Shown here: positions 1 through 7,500 of the stretch, piece by piece
Layout of the letters: each line of letters starts with the position of its first letter
Numbering within the stretch: the first letter of the stretch is position 1
Assembly: GCA_029572935.1 (NCBI GenBank)
Contig: JAKQHM010000052.1
Location: 62,001-126,000, forward strand
Length of the DNA: 64,000 nt
DNA from: Bacteroidota bacterium
GTDB taxonomy: Bacteria > Bacteroidota > Bacteroidia > Chitinophagales > Saprospiraceae
Reading direction: 5' to 3'
The notes under the pieces: generated by a model
Told to the model about the DNA's origin: nothing
Database searches by the model: none
The model's input: the letters and a program-made list of their open reading frames with translations, nothing else
Position numbers and translations under genes: made by a program

Positions 1-1
1 T

Positions 2-133
2 TTGAAAATGCTGGAAGGACGATTTGCTTGCTCATTTATTTTTCCTCAAAATAGAATGAATCTTGATCCCGGCAACCCTGATACCATTAGATTTTTCAAT
101 GGATATTTTAAGGGTAAGTATTTGGAGAGATAG
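2..133 (+). CDS. 3' end of an unidentified gene cut by the window edge
   Basis: Reading frame 2 is open from the window edge to a TAG at 131-133 and encodes about 43 residues ending in FKGKYLER. The residue mix (GRFACSFIFPQNRMNLDPGN) looks like a real protein C-terminus, perhaps a beta-rich domain, but I do not recognise the family. It lies upstream of the first palindromic repeat copy and has the same strand as the following genes. The remainder is outside the window, so the call rests only on reading frame and composition. Confidence 0.35.
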   Translation: MKMLEGRFACSFIFPQNRMNLDPGNPDTIRFFNGYFKGKYLER

Positions 134-178
134 GAAATGTAGTTTTTTAGAAATGAACCTGTTGATGGAGTGATTAAA

Positions 179-221
179 GGCACAAGTCTTCCCGCCCAGG
201 CGGGACAGGAATACTTGAGAC
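179..221 (+). repeat. Palindromic interspersed repeat, copy 1
   Basis: This is the first of 12 copies of the element GGCACAAGTCnTCCCGCCnnGGCGGGACAGGAAnACTTG seen in the first 12 kb. The core CCCGCC/GGCGGG is a perfect inverted repeat, and the flanking CAAGT...ACTTG can extend the stem around a bulge. Here the right end continues as GAGAC instead of GCGCC. It sits in the AT-rich gap before the heptamer-repeat lipoprotein gene. Confidence 0.85.
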
Positions 222-316
222 GATATAGGAGCTGGAATATTAAGAGCAAGCTATTGATCGAAGTTAAAAAAATGTTAAAATTTAACTAAATATTAAAAAA
301 ATATTTAGGAATAATT

Positions 317-324
317 TATTTTTG
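317..324 (+). promoter_or_regulatory. -7 promoter box TATTTTTG before the heptamer lipoprotein gene
   Basis: TATTTTTG matches the Bacteroidota -7 consensus TAnnTTTG. The gap from the box to the ATG at 341 is 16 nt, which fits the 15-24 nt seen at about eleven other genes in this window. The TTG that opens the longest ORF (322) is part of this box, so it is unlikely to be a start codon if the box is used. No clear -33 TTTG is visible 19-21 nt upstream. Confidence 0.5.
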
Positions 325-1683
325 AACAAAATTATATTTTATGTTACCACCAACCACCAACCACCAACCACCAACCACCAACCACCAACCAGTAGGTATT
401 TAATTAGGGTTAGGAATCTAATATGGGTAACAGTGTGTTTATTTTTAATTCAAGCCTGTACACATTGGGAGCAAGTCGAAACAGCATCATCAGGAAATTC
501 GATTGATTTAAAACCTCGGACAAGTTGTGAGCCTGATTATAGTGATGGTCGTTTAAATTTTACAGACTCAGCTGAATATATTTGTTTCTTAGATTATTTA
601 TATGATTTGACTTATGGAGATTCTACCCTTATCTCAGTAGATTCTATTTTAAACGAGATTGAATCCGATCTGGGTCATGTGTCCTTAAGGAGTCAGGCCT
701 TTGATCAGGATGGTGATTATGATCCTGATTTGTCACAAGATATTTTTTTAGGCGATGATATATTAAGATCTGTACTAAATGAATATTATGAAGTGAGAGT
801 GGGTACAAACATTGTGGTGCATCAATGCCCAACTGCATTGTATATCATAGATGGCAACTCATCGTCTGCCTCTTCATCAGTCACAAAGCTAAGAAATTCA
901 ATAAAAGGAGAATTACTCCCATTGTCTGACTTGGATACCAATATGACGGTTATTCATTTTGGAGATGATCAAACTGATTTAGGGCCCAGGAGTCCTTTGT
1001 GCGATTATAAGATTTTTATAGATCAAGACAGATGTCTGGATCCGCTCTCCGTTACCATTACTGTTGAATATAGAGGACAATTGACCACGGATGAATGTAG
1101 AGGTACAGTCAATTTGGGCGATGGTACCACTATCAATCTCTCCCCTCCGGCAAAAGCTTTTTTAATATCGCACACCTATACTTCTTATGCTGTTTTAACT
1201 GTTGCATTTGATTTTAAAGGTGAAATTTTAGGAGTCCCTGATCAATGTAATTATGCCACTTCCCGAAGTGTTGATACCCGGTCAAGGACTTGTGAACAAA
1301 AATTGATGACAGTTGAGGTATCAAAAGTTTCGACAGATGGCCAGTATAGACTCATCCAAAGGGTCAGCAGTGACTTTGATGGGTGGGGATATTATGTGGC
1401 CAACAAGACCATCGCGCAAAAGTTGATTTCCAGTAAATTCAAATCATACAAGGTGGATCGCATTGATTCTGATATAGAGGCTACTTTTAGGAATGTAAAT
1501 TGTATTTATCAGGACGATGAGGCTGATTTTGATTTTTGCAGAAATTGTAAGGATGAATTGGCTCGGAGGAGAGAAAGTTGGAGTAGTAGTTACCATGCCA
1601 ATGGCGATGTATTAGGAAGGGCAAAAATCAGAGAAGGTTCGTTGCAACTAAGTCAAACCCAAAGTCTGCCCCACTGTCAGTAA
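322..1683 (+). CDS. Surface lipoprotein with PKD-like region; start lies across a heptamer repeat
   Basis: The ORF has 453 codons from a TTG at 322. An arginine-rich stretch followed by a hydrophobic segment ending LIQAC looks like a lipoprotein signal with the cysteine near residue 46. A segment around residues 240-300 (GDGTTINLS, then HTYTSYAVLTVAF) resembles a PKD-like beta-sandwich. The rest is unrecognised, and no T9SS domain is seen at the C-terminus. The N-terminal ~25 residues are encoded partly by a tandem ACCACCA repeat. The only nearby ATG (341) is out of frame and stops at 401-403, so the gene may be phase-OFF in this assembly. The TTG start is doubtful because it overlaps a promoter box. 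Function unknown. Confidence 0.6.
   Translation: MNKIIFYVTTNHQPPTTNHQPPTSRYLIRVRNLIWVTVCLFLIQACTHWEQVETASSGNSIDLKPRTSCEPDYSDGRLNFTDSAEYICFLDYLYDLTYGDSTLISVDSILNEIESDLGHVSLRSQAFDQDGDYDPDLSQDIFLGDDILRSVLNEYYEVRVGTNIVVHQCPTALYIIDGNSSSASSSVTKLRNSIKGELLPLSDLDTNMTVIHFGDDQTDLGPRSPLCDYKIFIDQDRCLDPLSVTITVEYRGQLTTDECRGTVNLGDGTTINLSPPAKAFLISHTYTSYAVLTVAFDFKGEILGVPDQCNYATSRSVDTRSRTCEQKLMTVEVSKVSTDGQYRLIQRVSSDFDGWGYYVANKTIAQKLISSKFKSYKVDRIDSDIEATFRNVNCIYQDDEADFDFCRNCKDELARRRESWSSSYHANGDVLGRAKIREGSLQLSQTQSLPHCQ
346..391 (+). repeat. Heptanucleotide tandem repeat (ACCACCA) x 6.6
   Basis: Six full ACCACCA units plus ACCA run without interruption from 346 to 391. The unit length is not a multiple of three, so each gain or loss of a unit shifts the reading frame. 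The ATG at 341 reads through the repeat to a TAA at 401-403. Gain of one unit, or loss of two, would join that ATG to the lipoprotein frame. This is the arrangement expected of a slipped-strand phase-variation tract (inference). Confidence 0.9.
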
Positions 1684-1713
1684 GATGTTTTATCAAACAT
1701 GTAAAGTGAAACC

Positions 1714-2577
1714 ATGGAGGGAATTGTAAGGAATTTAGTCATTATATTAATATCGGGTAGCCTAACCCCAGCTCTAATCTGCCAGGAATCCAACTGGAAA
1801 ATTGATCCGAAAGTGAACTTGTTTTATGGATACACCGGAAACAATGTAACGTACGAAGTAAAGAAGTTTAATTCCGTCAAATTTACATACCGGGCCAACC
1901 AGTGGCGAGGACCTGGCATAGATTCATCAAAATTTATCAAACGAGAAGAATATAATGGGATTGTCCAAACAAGAGATTACTTCACCTGGGAGCCGGAGAT
2001 CAGTCTGCGGCGCCAGTTTTGGAATAAAAGGATGGACGTAGGACTCAAGTTTTTCTACCGGATGAAAAAGGTGGATATCCAATATTACTTTCAGTATCCA
2101 TTTGATTATAAAAATCCGGATTTTAGTACATTTGAAAATAGCACTTCTGCAAATGTACATTATTTTGGTTTTGGACTCCAGTTTGGGTATCATTTTAAAA
2201 GGCCGGATATCTGGATCCGTGCCGGTATGGAATACGAAGCCAATAATAATAGTAATAACTCAAGTGGATACATTAGCACTTTGCTCAGTTCAGAAGGATT
2301 TGAATTTAAAAAGGTATTGGATAGAAGCGGCTACAAGTTTGGAATTGATTTAGGCAATGCATTTCGTAATTATAATTTTGAGATCAGCAAGTTTTTTGGT
2401 CCCAGGCTCTATGGAGGGCTGAGCGTTAGGTTTAACGCACCTGGTGATGAAGATATCAGTATTTCTGAACTATTTTCATTATTTGACACGAATAAACAGG
2501 AATTGTTACAAAAGGGATCTATTGTGATTAAAGACATATTGTTTGGTTTGCATTTTGGATATTTATTGGATTTATAG
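1714..2577 (+). CDS. Outer-membrane beta-barrel-like protein, paralogue A
   Basis: The protein has 287 residues. An N-terminal hydrophobic segment (about residues 5-22, ending near LICQ) looks like a Sec signal peptide. The rest is rich in alternating aromatic and polar residues and ends in a Leu/aromatic strand (LFGLHFGYLLDL), typical of outer-membrane barrels. It is clearly homologous to the next gene: both share YGYTGnNV.Y.VKKFNS near the N-terminus, a TRDY/VRDY block, and a KDI..G.H..Y C-terminal strand. It lies 30 nt after the lipoprotein gene on the same strand. The family was not recognised and no function is assigned. Confidence 0.75.
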   Translation: MEGIVRNLVIILISGSLTPALICQESNWKIDPKVNLFYGYTGNNVTYEVKKFNSVKFTYRANQWRGPGIDSSKFIKREEYNGIVQTRDYFTWEPEISLRRQFWNKRMDVGLKFFYRMKKVDIQYYFQYPFDYKNPDFSTFENSTSANVHYFGFGLQFGYHFKRPDIWIRAGMEYEANNNSNNSSGYISTLLSSEGFEFKKVLDRSGYKFGIDLGNAFRNYNFEISKFFGPRLYGGLSVRFNAPGDEDISISELFSLFDTNKQELLQKGSIVIKDILFGLHFGYLLDL

Positions 2578-2607
2578 GTCTAGATTTTATAAGAACATAA
2601 ATTGAGC

Positions 2608-3465
2608 ATGATTGAATATCGATTTTCATTGATCAATGGAAAATTATTTTCATTTTGTTTGTGGGTGATTCTTCACACAAGTACTCTGGCTCAATGGAAG
2701 GGGTTTGACCTATCCATCCAAGGTGGTCTGCTGTATGGATATACAGGGGATAATGTGAATTATTCAGTGAAGAAATTTAACAGCTACAATGCGCGCTCTA
2801 ATCCTGATTACTGGAAGGGGGCTGAAAGCTTACCAGATGAATTGTATAAATTGAAATATTACGAGGGGATTACAGAAGTTCGGGATTATGTTTCGGCCCG
2901 GATGGATTTCCAGTTACGGCGGATTTTGTTTTGGGATCGCATGGATCTCGGGCTGAGGATGGGATATTTTTTCAAAAGAAGAGATTACGATTATTATATT
3001 CTTGATCCAATATTTTTAACCTGGCCGGGCAGTTTACTTCATTTTCCTACCACATCGGAATATTTGCATTACCTGAATCTTGGAGTTCAGCTGGGTTTCA
3101 GACTGCCTCGATACAAGTCTTGGCTGAGATTCAGTCTGGAGCGCAGTATCAACTTCAATCGGAATGTGGATTTTGTCATGGCCTATGACCTGTATGGGCG
3201 AATGGACTTCAGAGTGCGTCACATACGCAAGTCTGGATGGGACAGAAGTCTGCCTTTGACTGTAGAACTGACCCGGACTGTCAGTCAGAATTGGTCGGTA
3301 GGAGTAAATGCGAGATTTTTGATGAGGCGAACATCTGATGAAAGTGTAACTGAGGAGTTTGAACTGATCGACACATTTGATCAGGAGGTATTGCAGAGAG
3401 GATTATACAGGATGAAGGATATTTTCGTGGGGATCCACGCAAGCTATCGGATATGGGGTAATTAG
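2608..3465 (+). CDS. Outer-membrane beta-barrel-like protein, paralogue B
   Basis: The longest ORF opens at a TTG (2602), but an ATG two codons later (2608) is the better start and leads into a signal peptide ending near TSTLAQ. The protein has about 285 residues. Blocks LYGYTGDNVNYSVKKFNS, EVRDYVSA, FWDRMDLGLRMGY and RMKDIFVGIHASY line up with paralogue A, so the pair arose by tandem duplication followed by strong divergence. Alternating aromatic strands suggest an outer-membrane barrel. It lies about 30 nt after paralogue A and is followed by a 1-kb repeat-rich gap. Function unknown. Confidence 0.75.
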   Translation: MIEYRFSLINGKLFSFCLWVILHTSTLAQWKGFDLSIQGGLLYGYTGDNVNYSVKKFNSYNARSNPDYWKGAESLPDELYKLKYYEGITEVRDYVSARMDFQLRRILFWDRMDLGLRMGYFFKRRDYDYYILDPIFLTWPGSLLHFPTTSEYLHYLNLGVQLGFRLPRYKSWLRFSLERSINFNRNVDFVMAYDLYGRMDFRVRHIRKSGWDRSLPLTVELTRTVSQNWSVGVNARFLMRRTSDESVTEEFELIDTFDQEVLQRGLYRMKDIFVGIHASYRIWGN

Positions 3466-3626
3466 GGTCAGTGTATGAGCATACCGAGACTGAAATTTTA
3501 TGTCTGATTTATGAAATTTCGAAAAAATAAAGGAGTCAATGGATATATGAACCTCTACTGGAGAAGTAATTCTGGATAATCAATATTTGGAAATATCGGG
3601 CCGTGATGGGGAAGTAGGCAGGAGGA

Positions 3627-3674
3627 GCAATCGGTGCATGAAAACAGGATCGCAGTTGCAAACTGCGACCATCG
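3627..3674 (+). repeat. Second palindromic repeat family, copy 1
   Basis: A 48-bp element beginning GCAATCGGTGCAT and ending GCGACCATCG. It contains the hairpin CGCAGTT-GCA-AACTGCG, a perfect 7-bp stem with a 3-nt loop. Two further copies lie at 3696-3740 and 4123-4170. Confidence 0.85.
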
Positions 3675-3695
3675 AATAGACGTGCGGCGACAGGG

Positions 3696-3740
3696 ATCGG
3701 TGCATCAAAACAGGATCGCAATTGCAAACTGCGACCATCG
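3696..3740 (+). repeat. Second palindromic repeat family, copy 2
   Basis: Nearly identical to copy 1 but begins at ATCGGTGCAT and reads CGCAATTGCAAACTGCG in the stem, which breaks one base pair. It ends three bases before the duplicated FISUMP 3' end begins, so it marks the truncation junction of that gene remnant. Confidence 0.85.
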
Positions 3741-3743
3741 TGT

Positions 3744-3786
3744 TTTAATAGAGACCAGGAAAATTGTAGTATTGGATTACAGGTAA
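3744..3786 (+). pseudogene. Remnant: last ~13 codons and stop of a FISUMP/T9SS gene
   Basis: The bases from 3744 match those from 9277 at a constant offset of 5533. The match covers the codons for IETRKIVVLDYR and the TAA stop of the intact FISUMP gene (8375-9319). It continues about 112 bp past the stop, to about 3898, through a copy of the CCCGCC repeat, with only a few mismatches. No upstream part of the gene is present. Either a second FISUMP copy was deleted or the 3' end was duplicated, probably by recombination at the repeats. Confidence 0.8.
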
Positions 3787-3860
3787 TATGTGCTTGGAGA
3801 TCGGTATTCAAATTTTAGCTCAATTAAGATACTTGCGTCTACATCAATTATAGTATAGGT

Positions 3861-3906
3861 ACAAGACATCCCACCAGGGCGGGACAGGAATACTTGCGCC
3901 AACAGG
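3861..3906 (+). repeat. CCCGCC palindromic repeat, copy 2
   Basis: Variant core CCCACC AG GGCGGG; ends TACTTGCGCCAACAGG. It is the 3' part of the 155-bp block shared with 9394-9434. Confidence 0.85.
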
Positions 3907-3916
3907 GAAAAGGAAA

Positions 3917-3982
3917 GGCACAAGTCTTCCCGCCAAGGCGGGACAGGAAGACTTGCGGCAATAAAAGGAATGGAAAAGGAAA
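3917..3982 (+). repeat. CCCGCC palindromic repeat, copy 3 (66-bp tandem unit)
   Basis: The unit runs GGCACAAGTCTTCCCGCC...GACTTGCGGCAATAAAAGGAATGGAAAAGGAAA and is followed directly by the next unit at exactly 66 bp. The spacer after the hairpin is conserved as well as the palindrome. Confidence 0.9.
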
Positions 3983-4048
3983 GGCACAAGTCGTTCCGCC
4001 AAGGCGGGACAGGAAGACTAGCGGCAATAAAAGGAATGGAAAAGGATA
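3983..4048 (+). repeat. CCCGCC palindromic repeat, copy 4 (66-bp tandem unit)
   Basis: Second tandem unit, with the core TTCCGCC/GGCGGGA (one arm mutated) and GACTAGCGGCAATAAAAGG as the spacer start. Same orientation as the neighbouring copies. Confidence 0.9.
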
Positions 4049-4110
4049 GGCACAAGTCGTCCCGCCAAGGCGGGACAGGAAGACTTGCGCCAACAGGGGC
4101 CAACAGGGGG
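4049..4110 (+). repeat. CCCGCC palindromic repeat, copy 5
   Basis: Third unit of the tandem. It ends in the alternative tail GCGCCAACAGGGG followed by a partial repetition, CCAACAGGGGG. Confidence 0.9.
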
Positions 4111-4122
4111 TAGGCAGAGGGA

Positions 4123-4170
4123 GCAATCGGTGCATTAAAACAGGATCGCAGTTGCAAACTGCGATCATCG
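4123..4170 (+). repeat. Second palindromic repeat family, copy 3
   Basis: 48 bp from GCAATCGGTGCATTAAAACAGG to GCGATCATCG, with the perfect stem CGCAGTT-GCA-AACTGCG. It lies between copies 5 and 6 of the CCCGCC family. Confidence 0.85.
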
Positions 4171-4230
4171 TGTAGGAATGGAAAAGGAAAGCAGGAAGTA
4201 CTTGAGACAATGGATGATGGAATGATAAAA

Positions 4231-4277
4231 GGCACAAGTCGTCCCGCCCAGGCGGGACAGGAAGACTGGCGCCAACA
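4231..4277 (+). repeat. CCCGCC palindromic repeat, copy 6
   Basis: Core CCCGCCCAGGCGGG, tail GACTGGCGCCAACA. It is preceded by the second spacer type (GAGACAATGGATGATGGAATGATAAAA), which recurs before copy 9 at 8251-8277. Confidence 0.9.
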
Positions 4278-4340
4278 ATGGGTTTACTTCCTATTTCCAC
4301 CAACATCCGCTCTCACTCTGTTTCTCATTCTTTTAAAAGT

Positions 4341-4390
4341 GGCATAAGTCATCCCGCCCAGGCGGGACAGGAAGACTTGCGCCAAGAGGG
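4341..4390 (+). repeat. CCCGCC palindromic repeat, copy 7
   Basis: GGCATAAGTCATCCCGCCCAGGCGGGACAGG followed by AAGACTTGCGCCAAGAGGG. This copy ends about 20 nt upstream of the -33 element of the next gene's promoter. Confidence 0.9.
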
Positions 4391-4409
4391 TTATCATGGA
4401 GAATTTTTT

Positions 4410-4440
4410 TTTGAAAATTATTGACATTTCTTTATTTTTG
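4410..4440 (+). promoter_or_regulatory. Bacteroidota-type promoter for the BNR-repeat T9SS protein
   Basis: TTTG (4410-4413), a 19-nt spacer and TATTTTTG (4433-4440) match the TTTG-N19-21-TAnnTTTG consensus of the primary sigma factor of Bacteroidota. Transcription would start near 4447, giving a leader of about 75 nt before the preferred ATG at 4523. Confidence 0.65.
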
Positions 4441-4522
4441 AACCAGCTTCAACTGTCATGACCGTTTTTGGAAATCCCCAGAATTCGGGGAAATGCTTAT
4501 ATTTCAATTTAAATCGCTCCCT

Positions 4523-7500
4523 ATGAATTTGAAAATTCCATTGCTTCTATGCTCGATCAGCTTTTGTTCGTGGCATCATATCAGCTCACAGAGCCAGACG
4601 AAAGACAGAATGTCGGAAATCCCGGGTTCAACGGCTGGCAGATTCTACGAAGGGAAGGATAGAGTATTGTACAACTACACCAGCGATTGTACAAAGTCAT
4701 GGGTATACAAATCCACTGACGAAGGTGAATCCTGGGATCCTATTGTGAATATTTCATTTCCCAAGGAATCCGAGTTTAACTTGAGCTCGGATGGGACACT
4801 ATTCACCAAGAACCACAACGAGGCTTATTATTCAACGGACAATGGAGACAGCTGGACTCCCTTTCAGACCAGTAATTGGTCCTCGTATAAATATCTAAGT
4901 GGTTCCTCGGTGGATAATATTTTTGTCCTGGTTGGTTCAGCAGTCTACAGAAGTACCTCGCAGGGAGCCAATTGGACCAAAGTCATCAACAATGTGAATG
5001 GCACTAAAATGATTTTTTATCAGGATCCTTCCACTCAATTTTTATATATCTGTTCTGAAAATGAAATTTTTCAATCGAAGAATTTGGGAATGAACTGGAA
5101 CAGTTTGTTCAAGGATCGTTTTTCCGGAGTGGAAATGCCAAGGATGATCAGTGGTGCCAACAACCGGATCTATTTGGCAGGTCATGATTACATATGGGTG
5201 CTTTCCAATCAGGGGACCCTGCGTACCAAAACCAATCTGGTAAAAAGCAGTCAAAGAATGGTCCATCTTTGTCAGACAGATTCTGGACGATTGATAGCAT
5301 TTGAATTTTCGTCCAATTATTATTCAGACAATGAGGGAGGAAGCTGGAAAGAATATAATAATTCCAGTGGATTGGTCCTGAATCAACTGTTTCATTCGTC
5401 GTTTGGGGTTTTATTTGGGACAGCTGATCACAATTCAGCCATTTACAGATCAGAAGATAGAGGACAAAGCTGGCAAATATCGACCAAGGGGATACAGGGG
5501 TCTATGGTTATGGATATTTTGCATTTGACCAAAGACCGTTATTTTGTAATGAATGAAAATGGGTATTATCTCACTGAGGATGGAGGGAGGAATTACATAC
5601 TGATTCACCAGTTGAAGAGCAGATATTATTTAAATGCTTATTCCAAGTATAAGCTGATGTGTGTTCTTGGGGATCACTTCTTTTATGCTGATGGCAATGA
5701 AATATACCGGTATCATATAGTGAATGGGCAAAAGAAATTGATTTATACTATAACACAAAGTGGATTCAACGGAATGGCATGCAATGCTTCCAATCAAATG
5801 TTGTTTTTTTCTACGCGTTCGAACTTATATCGCTCTTCGGATTTGGGAGACCGATGGTTTAAGCTGAGGACGCCTGTGACCGTAGAATCCATGGGGCAAC
5901 CCATCATCACGAACGAAGCTCTGGTGATCAATATCGGTCCAAGCATCTATCGATCGATGGATTATGGTAATCAATGGACCAGGACAGGAGATTTTCCCGA
6001 TTTTGTTGATGTACTTCATAGTCCATATCCATCCATGATTTATTTTGTTCAGAGGGATAGTTTAGGGTATACCGATCTCTTTCAATCTTTTGATGCAGGA
6101 TTGAGCTGGCTCAAATCCGATATATCAAACCCGCTTCCCAATAGAGAGGAATTTGCTGTGTGGATCAATAATCAAGGCGATCTTTTTCTGAAAGGTTTTG
6201 GGGGTGAAGTATACCGATCTTTTGATATGGGTCAGAGTTTCGCGTTATATCACGATATTGGAGAGAATGAAACCGGAATATTTGTGGGTGATGATCAAAG
6301 GCTCTATGTGAAAGGTAATTGCTTTTTTTACAGATTGGCGGAGCCTACCTCTGATCGGAAGATTGCAAAAGGAATTTTATTTAAGGACGATGACCAGAAT
6401 TGCAACCAAGAACCTACTGAGTCAGCTCAATCAGGAGTTCAGATACGCGTCAGCGACGCCAACTTTACACGATTCCTGTATTCCAATCCTGTGGGGGAAT
6501 TTTATTTTGAACCTCCTGCTGGTGATTTCGAATTGGAGGCAAGTAATATCAGTAAATATCAGAATTCTTGCATTCTCAAGTTAAATGGTGCCAGTCTGGA
6601 TTTCACCAAGACCATTGAGCTGGGCTTACAGGAATTGAAAAAATGTTCTGAGCCCGAGGTGGACTTAAGTATTCCATTGCTGAGGAGGTGTTTTGAATCC
6701 ACCATTTACCTGAGGTATGGAAACAAGGGAACAGACATAGCCAAAAAAGCAGAGGTTGAACTGATTCTGGATCCCTATCTTGTATTTGTCAGATCCAGTC
6801 ACTCCAATATCCAGGTAAATGGAGACACAGTACGTTTTATCCTTGGAGATTTACCCAGGGACTTTTATGATAGACTGGAAATAACCGTCAAAGTCTCCTG
6901 CACAGCCCAATTGGGTCAGAAGCACTGTATAGAAGCAAGAATCGGATCGGACGAAGGATGTATTTCGGAATCTTCAGCTATTATAAAGACTTCCGCGAGT
7001 TGTATGGGAGATTCGGTTTTGTTGACCATTTCCAATTTAAGTTCTGTCGCGACGAGCAGTCTGAGATCCTGGAAACTGCTGGAGTTGGATCAAAACTCCA
7101 TTCAGACCATCGCATCCGGATTTTTTAAACTGAAGGGTTTTGAAAACAAGAGTTTTTCCATTCTGGCCTCCGAACGGGAACAGTTATTTTCTGCCGAACA
7201 GGAGGAGTCCTATCCTTATAACAAAGTCAGTCAGACCCCTGTCAGCAATTGTTTGAACCATCCGGGATTCAGGAATTCCATCGATGAGGATGAACCGTTT
7301 TATGATCTGGAATGCCGGACCAATGTAGGCAGTTATGATCCAAATGACATCACAGGACTGCCTCATGGTTTGGGACCGGACAAGAGGATTGAAGATCAGC
7401 AGGAGTTGGAATACACCATCAGGTTTCAGAATACCGGAACCGATACGGCATTCCATGTAGCCATCGTCAATGACCTGCGGACTACCAATCTGGATCCGGG

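Larger units (their letters stand above)
3466..4522. other. Repeat-rich intergenic region
   Basis: About 1 kb has no credible gene. It contains three copies of a second palindromic repeat, six copies of the CCCGCC palindromic repeat (three in 66-bp tandem units), a 155-bp duplication of the 3' end of the downstream FISUMP gene, and a promoter before the large BNR-repeat gene. The ORFs called here on the - strand are translations of the repeats (for example repeated FLSRLGGTTCA). Confidence 0.9.

Noticed and set aside
46-249. 67-codon - strand ORF
   Set aside because: It runs through a repeat copy (SCPAWAGRLVPL) and is antisense to the partial + strand frame.
3777-4306. Two overlapping - strand ORFs of 152 codons
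   Set aside because: Their products are periodic translations of the palindromic repeats (FLSRLGGTTCA...), not proteins.
3861-4390. Regularly spaced repeats (66 bp) resembling a CRISPR array
   Set aside because: The spacers are themselves conserved (GCGGCAATAAAAGG...), the repeats are scattered singly elsewhere, and no cas gene is present.
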